Shown piece by piece: positions 1 to 8,068 of a stretch of 11,068 bases of DNA. This stretch comes from CAZNDN01 sp964571815 (lineage in GTDB: Bacteria; Fibrobacterota; Chitinivibrionia; Chitinivibrionales; WJKA01), in contig CAZNDN010000133.1 of NCBI GenBank assembly GCA_964571815.1, positions 1 to 11,068 on the forward strand. The letters are read 5' to 3'. The notes beneath the pieces are model-generated. The model made no database searches and was not told the origin of the DNA. It worked only from the letters and a program-made list of their open reading frames with translations. A program made the translations under genes and the position numbers. The stretch's first letter is position 1, and each line of letters begins with the position of its first letter.

Positions 1-3000
1 ACCGAGGACCGAATTTTTCGGCGACCGGTTGGTATTGTTGTGCGCGGTCGTCGTGACCCAGGCCGTAGTCGGCCAGGCGAAGTTTTTCGGGTAGCATCCA
101 GCCTTCGCCGTTGTTTTGATTGCAGAACGCCTCGATGCCCTTGTCCCGGTCACCGCCGTGCTCTTCGATCATGCGCTGAAGATCGTGGAAAGCGACAAGG
201 GAGAGGACCGTGTGACGAAGTTCGGGCGGCTTGTCTTTGTCGACTCGCCAGAAGCCTTTGGGGTGGAGCTGTGAGGCGTCCTGCTTAGATGTGTAGAAAT
301 CCACAGGATAATCACAATCAGCCAAGATGTATCCAAACTCCTCCTGACCAACCCCATACAACAACGTAACAATGACGTCCGTAATACATCTCAGCCTCAT
401 TCTCTCCGCTTCTCTCCCACCAAATGGGCATTTCTGTTTCAGAAGAAGATTCCGGACTGCCAATAGGTAAGGCCAGAACCGAGGGTAGCCAGCATTGAGA
501 CGCAGGCCACAGTACAGAAGGCACGTGCTATATGTTCCGAGTTTGTCCAATGGAGGTAACGGTGCCTCCTCAACGATGAACCAGTTGAGGCTCAAGCCCC
601 CGTGTCGCCTCCGCATTGCATAGTCAAAAACGAAGCCGTTTGATAGAACAGTCAACGCCACCTGCCGAGGAACAGCGCTCGAAGCTCCTCCAGTGATAAG
701 TATCGGAACTTTGTTCCCGCAGGGAAGGTCAGGAACCAAGCTAGATATCATTGTCCGTTGATTAGTAGCTGAACTGACGTCGATGAACCCTGTCTTGAGT
801 CCATGTGTGCACTTAAGAGTACCATCCTTGTTTTCAAGGGTCCGATAATCCTCCTCCGATACCAAATACTGCGGCTCAATAACCTTCTTTTCCCACGGTA
901 TCTCCCGCCACACCGCGCTTCTTCCCTTGCCCGAGACCCACCCTTTCTGGCTGAAGTCAAACTGTCCGATCATGCGTCCTTCGTACAACGGCAACGCCAC
1001 ATCCCCATCCGGCCCGATCCAGCGCCCGTACTCATCGGGCTTGTACCCTTTGGCTTCCCATTTCGGACGGGGCGGGAAGAGCCTGGAGTCTGACGTCATA
1101 TTGAAATCGCCCTGGGCATATTTTATCCCCCAGCCATCGGGGCCGTCGTCGCCCAGGAGCAATGCGTTGGAGTAGATGGTGTCGAGTATCTCCAGGTCCT
1201 TTGTGCCGCGAATTTCGAGTATGGAGCGCGACCGGGGGCTGAACTTCTCAACCTGCTCGCGTGGGTAGGGCGTGACAAACGCTTCGGCACGCTCCCACTC
1301 GGTAATATCGTGCCGCATGAACGCGGTAAGGATGGCATCCGTGGTGCCGCCTTTGCCGAGAATGACCGGGCAGAATTTGAAACTGCGATGAATATCAAAA
1401 ATCTTCTGTCTGTTCTCAAAGCTGAAAAGCCATTTCCAACGGCACTTATCCAGAAACAGCGTGCGCAATTCGCCCGTACCCTTGTCGGAGTAGATTCCTG
1501 AAGGGACAAGCATGCCTATCGAGCCATCGTCTTGAGTCTTCGTATACCCCAGTTCCAGGAATAGCTTGTAGGTGTAGGGTTTCCCCTCCCCCTGGTGTTT
1601 GAAACAGGAAGGTCTGTGGTTTACCCCGGCACCGTGCCTTGCCCGCTGCTGGCTCCATGTACGGTGCAGAATATCATTCTCCTTACCACGGCTGAGGGTA
1701 ATCTTCTCGGCACTTTCGTCCGTGTTTCCCCAAGGGGAAGAAGAGTACTTCACCCAGGTCGCGAATGAGTTGAAAAACGCTTTGTATGCCACATACTCCT
1801 GCTCAAGGTCTGAGTCGCGCTCGAAATACTCTCGTTGCTTTGTCTTTGCCTCCTGTTGACCGTAGGTACGATACAACGGATCAACATTTGAGAAGTATTC
1901 CTTGTCAACTGGTTGCATGGTCTCCCAGGGCGGATTGCCGATCATGGCAGAGAAGCCGATGCCCTCGCCCGTAAACACATCGGGGAACTCCAACTCCCAG
2001 TGAAAGAACCGATACCCGGCTTTGAGTGCTCTCACGGTCTCGCGTTGGCGCTCTGTCGGCGCAAGCAACCCCCGGGGCATGGGCGCATCGTCCAGATCAT
2101 CCACCGGCCAGAACCAGACCGAACACCACGTGTCAAGGGCCTGCGTGAGTTTGGCGATATGCTCGTTGCGCTGAATATGTTCCCGGTAGTACACGGCTCG
2201 CGCCTCGGAATCGTGGACCGGTATTGCGGCCATGTTCCGGACGGCTTCGAGCGCCTCGCGGTGGACGGCCGAGGGATCGGGCATGCCACGCGGCTCAAAA
2301 ACCGATGTCTGCCCGGTGATAACATCGCGCAACTCCGGAATGACCCTGCTCCTGAGCCTTTGAGCAATTGCCCTCGTGCGCGGCCCCTTGTCGCCGTCAC
2401 CGCCCTTGCGTTTCCACGCCAACACGGGATAATCACGGAAACGGTCGAGTCGACAGCCCACCAGTGAGTTGCCGCACTTGAGCTTGTGATCCAGAAACTC
2501 GAACGGGAGGTCGCGGTCCATGGTCTCGATCCACAGGGCAAGGCGCCCAAGCTCCACGGCCAGCGCATCGGAGTCCACGCCGTAGATACACCGCTCCACC
2601 ACGTATCGTTTCAGCCTGGCCCGCAACAGTTCTTCAAATCGGTCATCATCGGGCAGACACGGCAGATACTCCCGGGTCAAACTCCCTTCTGCGTTGTCTC
2701 CCTCCACAATGCCCACCACGCTTCGCTCTCCGTCGTTGCGAATTCTGCCGTGATAGTGCAGGCTGCGATACAGAGCATCCGTAAGAAACCGCAGCGCGGC
2801 CACGGGAAACGACCCCGAGCCCATTGCCGGGTCGCAGACTTTGACACCAAGAATGGCATCGGGCGTTTTCGGTTTCCATTCATGCGCCGGGGCCTGTTCA
2901 TCGGGGATACCATCGGTGCGCACCGGCGGATCAAAGGCCAGGGGTCGAAGTGTCCGGTGCACCGTCGGAACCGCCAATTGCGGACGCGTGTAGAACGTAC

Positions 3001-4750
3001 CGGATCCCTTGCGCGTCCCTCCCCATCGAACCAGATACCACTCGCCCGGAAGCACCACGCGGCGGATGAGCGATCCTGCCGCTTTCTCAACGTCGGCACC
3101 GCCGGCCCCTGATGCCTGCTTCTTCCTGGAAACCTTCACAATCTTCCCCGACACCACCGCATCTCGCGCCCACGCCAGGGCCCTGTCCCGCGCCGCCTGC
3201 CTCCGGTCGTCATCGGTCAGTATATCGGTGCCTTCCCCTGTCCCGACCTCATGCGCCGCCGCGTCGGAGTCCTCCTCAGAAGACGAAGACAGGTCATCCT
3301 CAGCCTCAGCGTCAACCTCAACCCGCTCCTCGTCCTCAACCTCATCCTCAATATCAACCTTCTCTTTCTTGACCTTCATCTTCTCAACCAGGTTTCTGAC
3401 TTCCCTGGCGTCCATGGCCTCCAATGCGGCCAGATCAAGCGCGGGTTGGTTGCCCAGCCCAAGGAATACCACCGGATCGTTGCCCCGAACCCGTTTCAAT
3501 TCGTAGTCAAGAAGGCCTTCGTACAGTATGCCGATATACTCCGAGGAGAGGTCGGAAAAGTCTACGGGTGTTTCCACCCGGGTAAATGCGTTGCCCTGCC
3601 TTACCTTCACCCGGCTGCGGCACAGCAGGTTGAGTATGGTCAGCACCGCGCTGTCGGTCGGGCCGTGCGAGGTATCTTCGAACACCGCCACGGCGCGCAT
3701 AACGGGGTCGTCTGAAGCCGGGTCGCCCGGTTCGAACAGATTCCCTCCGTACCGCGGCACGGGCAGGGCCTGATGATATGATCCACGGTACACAAGATTA
3801 CACAGCGCGACCACTCGCGCCCAGGCGCCGGCACGGTGCCGAAGGCGTTCGCCGCCCTTTCCCGCGCCGCTCCGCTCCAGGCTCTCGCGCAGACCACCGA
3901 TACTGTACGACAAATGGTACATGGGGTTGTCGCGCGGCAGCAAATCCCGCGCTTCCGCAAACAGCGCCACCACGATCCGCATGATCACCCGCGTTGCCGC
4001 CATGTACATGTCGGAGGGGGCAACATCATCGGACAGCTTCCCAAGCTGCTCGCCGCGGGCCTGGATCAACGTCTCAACGGCAGTGCGCACGCGTTCGCCA
4101 AGTTCCCCCGAGAGTTCCGCCTGGCCCTTGCGCGACTCCTGAATCGCCGCAAGCAGCGGCCCTTCAAGCGACTCCCGCGACAGGAGAACCCGCAACGCAG
4201 TGAGCTGGTCGGACTCTCGCCCCTCTTCAAGCCACAACTCGATGTCCCATTCCACCCAGGCATCGAAATCTATGCCGGCATACACCAACCGCCACTGGCG
4301 AAGGTTTGTCAGAAGCCCGACCTTGCCGTCCCGCGCGCGCAGCCACTCCAGCACACGCGAGTGACTTCGACGACCGCGGCCGATACCCAACCGGCTTACC
4401 TCGGTGTCCACAAACACGGGCAGGCTCAACCCCCGGCCCGGTCTCCACACCCTGCGCGGGCGCACGGTTTCGCCCGACAACGCTCTGACCGACTGATCCT
4501 TCCCCAGCCGGGCTCCCCGCACCCAGTCTCCACGCAGACCGCATACCTCCTCAAGGACCGTGCCGAGCACTTCAGCGCCGTCCACCCGGGTTTGACTTGC
4601 CACGCGTGTGAGCACTTTTCGAAGCTCGTAGATCACCCGCCGGGGCAAGGGTTCTATTCCCTCGGAAAAGTGACCTGCCAGGCGCGCGGGGGCAATGAGC
4701 ATGCCGCCGTGCTTGAGGCTGTTGTACCACTCGTACGCGGTCGGGTTCAC
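1..4750 (-). CDS. drmMI: DISARM class 1 N6-adenine DNA methyltransferase DrmMI (3' end beyond the left edge)
   Basis: Large adenine-specific DNA methyltransferase of the Eco57I/PglX-like type, expected to transfer a methyl group from S-adenosylmethionine to adenine N6 and so mark self DNA for DISARM. The frame is open from a GTG at 4750 to the window edge, about 1583 codons, with no stop seen. Visible parts (hand numbering): a long N-terminal region; an acidic low-complexity linker at 466-496; a YTR element at 587-589 (motif X region); SAM-binding motif I, DPAMGSGSF, at 640-648; GVDSDALA at 724-731; FFHWELEFPDVF at 915-926; and catalytic motif IV, GNPPWETM, at 938-945. The rest is C-terminal, probably target recognition, and becomes AT-richer towards the 3' end. 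The GTG overlaps the drmD stop as GTGA and has GGGAGG six bases upstream, so the two genes are probably translationally coupled. The DrmMI name rests on these motifs plus adjacency to DrmD. A BREX PglX is the main alternative, less likely because no BREX gene is visible. Confidence 0.88.
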   Translation of the reverse strand, partial: MNPTAYEWYNSLKHGGMLIAPARLAGHFSEGIEPLPRRVIYELRKVLTRVASQTRVDGAEVLGTVLEEVCGLRGDWVRGARLGKDQSVRALSGETVRPRRVWRPGRGLSLPVFVDTEVSRLGIGRGRRSHSRVLEWLRARDGKVGLLTNLRQWRLVYAGIDFDAWVEWDIELWLEEGRESDQLTALRVLLSRESLEGPLLAAIQESRKGQAELSGELGERVRTAVETLIQARGEQLGKLSDDVAPSDMYMAATRVIMRIVVALFAEARDLLPRDNPMYHLSYSIGGLRESLERSGAGKGGERLRHRAGAWARVVALCNLVYRGSYHQALPVPRYGGNLFEPGDPASDDPVMRAVAVFEDTSHGPTDSAVLTILNLLCRSRVKVRQGNAFTRVETPVDFSDLSSEYIGILYEGLLDYELKRVRGNDPVVFLGLGNQPALDLAALEAMDAREVRNLVEKMKVKKEKVDIEDEVEDEERVEVDAEAEDDLSSSSEEDSDAAAHEVGTGEGTDILTDDDRRQAARDRALAWARDAVVSGKIVKVSRKKQASGAGGADVEKAAGSLIRRVVLPGEWYLVRWGGTRKGSGTFYTRPQLAVPTVHRTLRPLAFDPPVRTDGIPDEQAPAHEWKPKTPDAILGVKVCDPAMGSGSFPVAALRFLTDALYRSLHYHGRIRNDGERSVVGIVEGDNAEGSLTREYLPCLPDDDRFEELLRARLKRYVVERCIYGVDSDALAVELGRLALWIETMDRDLPFEFLDHKLKCGNSLVGCRLDRFRDYPVLAWKRKGGDGDKGPRTRAIAQRLRSRVIPELRDVITGQTSVFEPRGMPDPSAVHREALEAVRNMAAIPVHDSEARAVYYREHIQRNEHIAKLTQALDTWCSVWFWPVDDLDDAPMPRGLLAPTERQRETVRALKAGYRFFHWELEFPDVFTGEGIGFSAMIGNPPWETMQPVDKEYFSNVDPLYRTYGQQEAKTKQREYFERDSDLEQEYVAYKAFFNSFATWVKYSSSPWGNTDESAEKITLSRGKENDILHRTWSQQRARHGAGVNHRPSCFKHQGEGKPYTYKLFLELGYTKTQDDGSIGMLVPSGIYSDKGTGELRTLFLDKCRWKWLFSFENRQKIFDIHRSFKFCPVILGKGGTTDAILTAFMRHDITEWERAEAFVTPYPREQVEKFSPRSRSILEIRGTKDLEILDTIYSNALLLGDDGPDGWGIKYAQGDFNMTSDSRLFPPRPKWEAKGYKPDEYGRWIGPDGDVALPLYEGRMIGQFDFSQKGWVSGKGRSAVWREIPWEKKVIEPQYLVSEEDYRTLENKDGTLKCTHGLKTGFIDVSSATNQRTMISSLVPDLPCGNKVPILITGGASSAVPRQVALTVLSNGFVFDYAMRRRHGGLSLNWFIVEEAPLPPLDKLGTYSTCLLYCGLRLNAGYPRFWPYLLAVRNLLLKQKCPFGGREAERMRLRCITDVIVTLLYGVGQEEFGYILADCDYPVDFYTSKQDASQLHPKGFWRVDKDKPPELRHTVLSLVAFHDLQRMIEEHGGDRDKGIEAFCNQNNGEGWMLPEKLRLADYGLGHDDRAQQYQPVAEKFGPR
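3263..3355 (-). repeat. Low-complexity acidic codon tract inside drmMI
   Basis: A run of imperfect GAG/GAT/GAC/GTT codon repeats encodes residues 466-496 of the methyltransferase. Eighteen of the 31 residues are Asp or Glu, including an SSSSEED block at 488-494, and a lysine-rich KMKVKKEK segment lies just before it. It separates the N-terminal region from the catalytic domain and reads as a disordered, highly charged linker. Such codon repeats are prone to length variation. Confidence 0.8.
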
Positions 4751-7700
4751 GCGGCGCCTCCCAAACGTATCTCCACCGCCACCGGGAAGCAGTTGGCGAC
4801 CCCCCTGAGCCGGAATCTCGCTGGAAGAAGGTAGTCCATTATGCGCGCGCGTTCCGTTTCGAGCCGACCGCGCAACTCTTCATAGTGGCGGCTCTGCCGC
4901 CGCAACTCCTCCTCCTTCTCCTCGATTGCCCGCCGGTATTCCTCGGAAGCCCGGGTCCCGGCAAAGAGGTCCGTCTGCAGCTCCGCCGCCTTGAGCTGCT
5001 GGATCTCCTTCTCGATCTTGTGCATGGAAATCTGCTTGATATACTCCGACAACTCGCCCTGCCTGCTTCTGAACCGCTCCGATTCGGCTCGTCGCGCCTC
5101 GACAAACTCCCTCTCAAGGATCCGCTTGAGTTCTTCGGTGAGTTCACCGGCACGTGCGCGCATGAACGCGCTCACCTCGGTATCCACCTCTTCCCACAGG
5201 GCCCGAGCCTGTTGCGCATCGAGGTCATCACCCGGCCGTCCCTGCCCCGCAGCCGCCGCCGGCACGTGCGGCAGCGGTTCGCCCAGTTCGCCGTTTCTCA
5301 CCGGCAGCCTGACCGTACGCACCCAGTGATGAAAGGTCTCCCTCAGCTCGTTGACCGCAATCTCTTCGATGGTCACCAGCACCAGCGCATCGGCGCCGTC
5401 CGGTACCGCTCCGCGCGTGACGGTCCACCGGGTTGCTTTGCGTTCCGTTGCGGGCCCGGGAAAACGCAGCCGCGCAAAGGCGGCCAGGGCCCTGTGATAC
5501 ATCGGGTGCGCCAGGTGCATGAGCGCACTGCCGGCAACAGCGCGAAACACCGGCCTGCCGCCAACCGAACTCATGCAGTGCGCGGGATCGAAGAGCAGTT
5601 TGCACAATGCACCTTTCGCCCCGCTCCCGCGCGCTACCCGTAACGTGTCGTCGACCAGATTCTCCCAGGCCGCCGGTATGGGGTGCACGAACGCGAAGCG
5701 CCCGCGTTCATCGGGACCCGACAGCCGGGGAAGTCCCGAGTCGATACTCAACGCCGTCTCCAGGGTCGAACGAAGCGCCTCGGGGCTGATATCCAGTTCG
5801 TCACGCAGTGACCGAAGCCGCTCCATTTCGCGTTTCTCGCTCAGCGGCGACTCGCGATCGACTGAATCGGCCGCCGATGCCCTCCGGTCGCGGGGAAGCT
5901 CCATTCGCGCGCGCGCCGTCTCCACCGCCCGCTCGAGCCCCCGCCTGATCTCGGCGTCATCGTATCCATCGATGAACCTCTTTTCGAATGCGGCATCGAA
6001 TATCTCCCCCACCGCGCCCAGATCCTCGCGGATCGCATTGACCTTGCTCACCACGTAGCCCAGAAACCGTATATCCGCATCGTCATCACTCTCGAAGTAG
6101 AAGACGGTAACGTCCCGGGCCTGCCCGTGACGGTCGAGGCGCCCGTTGCGCTGCTCCAGTCTCGCGGGGTTCCAGGGCACGTCGAAATGCAGCAGCAACC
6201 GCGCGGTCTCGTGCAGATTCAGTCCCTCCGAGGCCGCATCGGTGGCAACGAGAATCCGCACCCGGTCCGACGGGTCATTAAACGATGCCTTGATTGCCTC
6301 ACGGTCGTCGGCGTCCATTCCCCCGTAAAGGAGCTGAATGCGTCCCTCCCCGGAAAAGTCCGCCTTCAAACGCCCGTAGAGGTAATCCAACGTGGTCTTG
6401 TACTCGGTAAATATCACCAGCCGCTCGTCATCACGCCACCGTCTGCCCGCAAAAAGGCTCTCGCGGATCACGTGCCTCAGGGCTTCGTATCGGCTGTCCG
6501 CTTTGGGCAAACACTGGTCGCCCCACAGTCCCAGGACTCGCAGTGACTCATCAACGGCGGACATTTCACTCCGCAATTCGTCCGCAAGGGGTTTGAGCCA
6601 GGCGCCGACCGCACCCGCGGCAAAGCCGGCCCGGCTTTCCGCTTCCAGATCGTCTTCGGTCTCTTCGTCCAGCCGCTTCTGCGCCGCGCGCACATCGCTG
6701 ATCTCCGCCTGCTTCTCCCGGGCGATACCATCCATGTACCGTTGCCACGAGTTCGCAAAAGTGAAGGGGCACGAGAGGAGGCGTTTGCCGAGAATCTCAA
6801 CGGCAAAACTTCCCGCGAGTTGTTCACGACGATGCGACTGCGCAATGAGCTGCCTCAGTTTCGACCTGAATTCCCTGAAAGCCCGCGCCAGCCCCTGTTC
6901 ATCGGGGGCAAGGGACACCGGTACCGGTGTCGGACAGCGGTCACCGAAGCGCGGCGTGTCGGATGCCGCGTTGATTTCGCGTTTGAGCCGCCGAACCACA
7001 ACGTCGGGAACACGCTTGCGCGCCGCGCCTTTCAGCTCACTCACCTGATGGAAGCGCACGGGGTCGAGCTTCTCCAGAAGCCCGGTGAAACTGCGCGTGT
7101 GTCCGTTATGCGGTGTTGCGGTCAGGAAAATCCTGTGCTCAAAAAGCGGAGCTATCACCGAGAGCATCTTCGCCAGGTCGCTCTCCTCTCCCATGGCCGG
7201 CGGGGCGCAATTGTGAGCTTCATCCACCAGCAGAAGGTCCCACGGGAGGTGAGGAGATCCCGCCGGCGTGCGCGAAGCGGCGCAGAACTGCTCCAGCACA
7301 TCGGGTTGCTTCAGGTAATGATAGCTGCAAACAACCTTCTGAAATGTGCGCCACGGATTGGCATCGAAGCCCATGCGCTTTCGGAGCTCGTTGGTCGCAT
7401 GCCGGTCCACTTCGTCGAACTCAATCGCAAACTTCTCGCGCATCTCTTCTCGCCATTGCGCCTTGAGCGAGGCCGGGGTGAGAATGAGCACCCGCCGCAG
7501 TTTTCTTCGTATGATCAATTCGGCCAGGATCAGTCCCGCTTCCACCGTCTTGCCCAGCCCCACGTCATCGGCGATAAGAAGGGCTATCCGGGGCATCAGC
7601 ATGGCTTTGAGAAGGGGCATCAACTGATAATCTTCAGGCTGGATCGCCCCATGGAGCGGCGCGGAGATGGGGAAACGGGTCAACGGTCCTTCGGGACCGT

Positions 7701-8004
7701 CGGGATCCATGTAGGGAGAGATTGCCGACCACCGTGCCGCCCGTACCATGGCGTCGAACTCCCCCTTGTTCATGGAAGCCTCGCCGTGGACATCGGGCAG
7801 CGCGGCCGGAGGCACCACACGCGCGCCGGGCTCGATCTCCCAGAGCACGCGGTCCTCAGGCTGCCCGTCGCCGTCCACATACTCCACGCTGACCAGATTC
7901 ACCACCCCCTCGGGAGCATCAAACGGCTCCACGCCGGAGACAATGCCTCGCCGGTTGCGGAGCGTGGCGAGCATGCCGGGTTGGGGGGGGAGGGAGGTTC
8001 GCAT
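4747..8004 (-). CDS. drmD: DISARM class 1 SNF2-like helicase DrmD
   Basis: SNF2/superfamily 2 ATPase of class 1 DISARM, a cytosolic protein expected to translocate on DNA and help the DrmA-DrmB core engage unmodified phage DNA. Numbering from the ATG at 8004 (1085 residues): Walker A, DDVGLGKT, with Lys152; LILTPASL motif Ia near 173-180; DEAH box at 261-264; TATP motif III at 295-298; ATDAASEGLN motif V at 587-596; QRNGRLDRHGQ motif VI at 618-628. All catalytic motifs are intact. The C-terminal 150 or so residues (about 935-1050) are strongly charged and heptad-like, probably coiled coil. The N-terminus (PGMLATLRNRRG and EDRVLWEIEPGARVV) matches the DrmD pattern as I remember it. I prefer the ATG at 8004 because it has AGGA six bases upstream; the frame extends to a GTG at 8040 (1097 residues), which lacks a ribosome site. 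A C8 run lies in codons 5-8. It follows the DUF3800 gene by 64 bases and overlaps drmMI by four. Confidence 0.92.
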   Translation of the reverse strand: MRTSLPPQPGMLATLRNRRGIVSGVEPFDAPEGVVNLVSVEYVDGDGQPEDRVLWEIEPGARVVPPAALPDVHGEASMNKGEFDAMVRAARWSAISPYMDPDGPEGPLTRFPISAPLHGAIQPEDYQLMPLLKAMLMPRIALLIADDVGLGKTVEAGLILAELIIRRKLRRVLILTPASLKAQWREEMREKFAIEFDEVDRHATNELRKRMGFDANPWRTFQKVVCSYHYLKQPDVLEQFCAASRTPAGSPHLPWDLLLVDEAHNCAPPAMGEESDLAKMLSVIAPLFEHRIFLTATPHNGHTRSFTGLLEKLDPVRFHQVSELKGAARKRVPDVVVRRLKREINAASDTPRFGDRCPTPVPVSLAPDEQGLARAFREFRSKLRQLIAQSHRREQLAGSFAVEILGKRLLSCPFTFANSWQRYMDGIAREKQAEISDVRAAQKRLDEETEDDLEAESRAGFAAGAVGAWLKPLADELRSEMSAVDESLRVLGLWGDQCLPKADSRYEALRHVIRESLFAGRRWRDDERLVIFTEYKTTLDYLYGRLKADFSGEGRIQLLYGGMDADDREAIKASFNDPSDRVRILVATDAASEGLNLHETARLLLHFDVPWNPARLEQRNGRLDRHGQARDVTVFYFESDDDADIRFLGYVVSKVNAIREDLGAVGEIFDAAFEKRFIDGYDDAEIRRGLERAVETARARMELPRDRRASAADSVDRESPLSEKREMERLRSLRDELDISPEALRSTLETALSIDSGLPRLSGPDERGRFAFVHPIPAAWENLVDDTLRVARGSGAKGALCKLLFDPAHCMSSVGGRPVFRAVAGSALMHLAHPMYHRALAAFARLRFPGPATERKATRWTVTRGAVPDGADALVLVTIEEIAVNELRETFHHWVRTVRLPVRNGELGEPLPHVPAAAAGQGRPGDDLDAQQARALWEEVDTEVSAFMRARAGELTEELKRILEREFVEARRAESERFRSRQGELSEYIKQISMHKIEKEIQQLKAAELQTDLFAGTRASEEYRRAIEEKEEELRRQSRHYEELRGRLETERARIMDYLLPARFRLRGVANCFPVAVEIRLGGAA
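4757..4762 (-). promoter_or_regulatory. Ribosome binding site of drmMI
   Basis: GGGAGG on the minus strand, six bases before the GTG at 4750 and inside the last codons of drmD. It decides the GTG start: that codon overlaps the drmD stop as GTGA, an arrangement typical of translational coupling. Confidence 0.75.
7983..7990 (-). repeat. C8 homopolymer at the 5' end of drmD
   Basis: Eight consecutive G on the plus strand (C8 in the gene) spans codons 5-8 of drmD, right after MRTS. Gain or loss of one base would frameshift nearly the whole helicase. Long G/C runs close to a start codon are the classic layout of phase-variable genes, but a C8 run can also arise by chance in a GC-rich genome. Confidence 0.55.
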
Positions 8005-8010
8005 AGCTTT

Positions 8011-8014
8011 TCCT
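8011..8014 (-). promoter_or_regulatory. Ribosome binding site deciding the drmD start
   Basis: AGGA within AAAGCAGGAAAAGCT, six bases before the ATG at 8004. No comparable site precedes the in-frame GTG at 8040, so the shorter start is favoured. The 8005-8068 spacer also contains a GGCCGGCC palindrome but no hairpin followed by a T tract, so read-through from the upstream gene is expected. Confidence 0.6.
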
Positions 8015-8068
8015 GCTTTGATCACAGCACGTACTTCCACCTGTTACAGGCCGGCCCGCATCCGCGTC

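Noticed and set aside
1913..2467. 184-codon plus-strand frame
   Set aside because: It lies opposite motif IV (NPPW) of the methyltransferase, which is clearly coding on the other strand.
2032..2568. 178-codon minus-strand frame within drmMI
   Set aside because: Out of frame with the methyltransferase motifs and rich in Ser, Arg and Trp; a shifted-frame shadow. The same holds for the other short minus frames between 169 and 4544.
3297..3360. CRISPR-like or tandem repeat array (repeated CCTCA units)
   Set aside because: Short degenerate codon repeats within an open frame encoding acidic residues, with no regular repeat-spacer structure.
3836..4834. 332-codon open frame on the plus strand opposite the 5' part of drmMI
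   Set aside because: Low-complexity Pro/Arg/His/Ala product, antisense to the methyltransferase frame, no ribosome site or domain.
8005..8040. GTG at 8040 as the drmD start
   Set aside because: No ribosome site upstream, while the ATG at 8004 has AGGA at good spacing and gives the family-like N-terminus. Not fully excluded.
8041..8060. GGCCGGCC palindrome between the DUF3800 gene and drmD as a terminator
   Set aside because: No T tract follows it on the minus strand and the self-complementary core leaves no loop.
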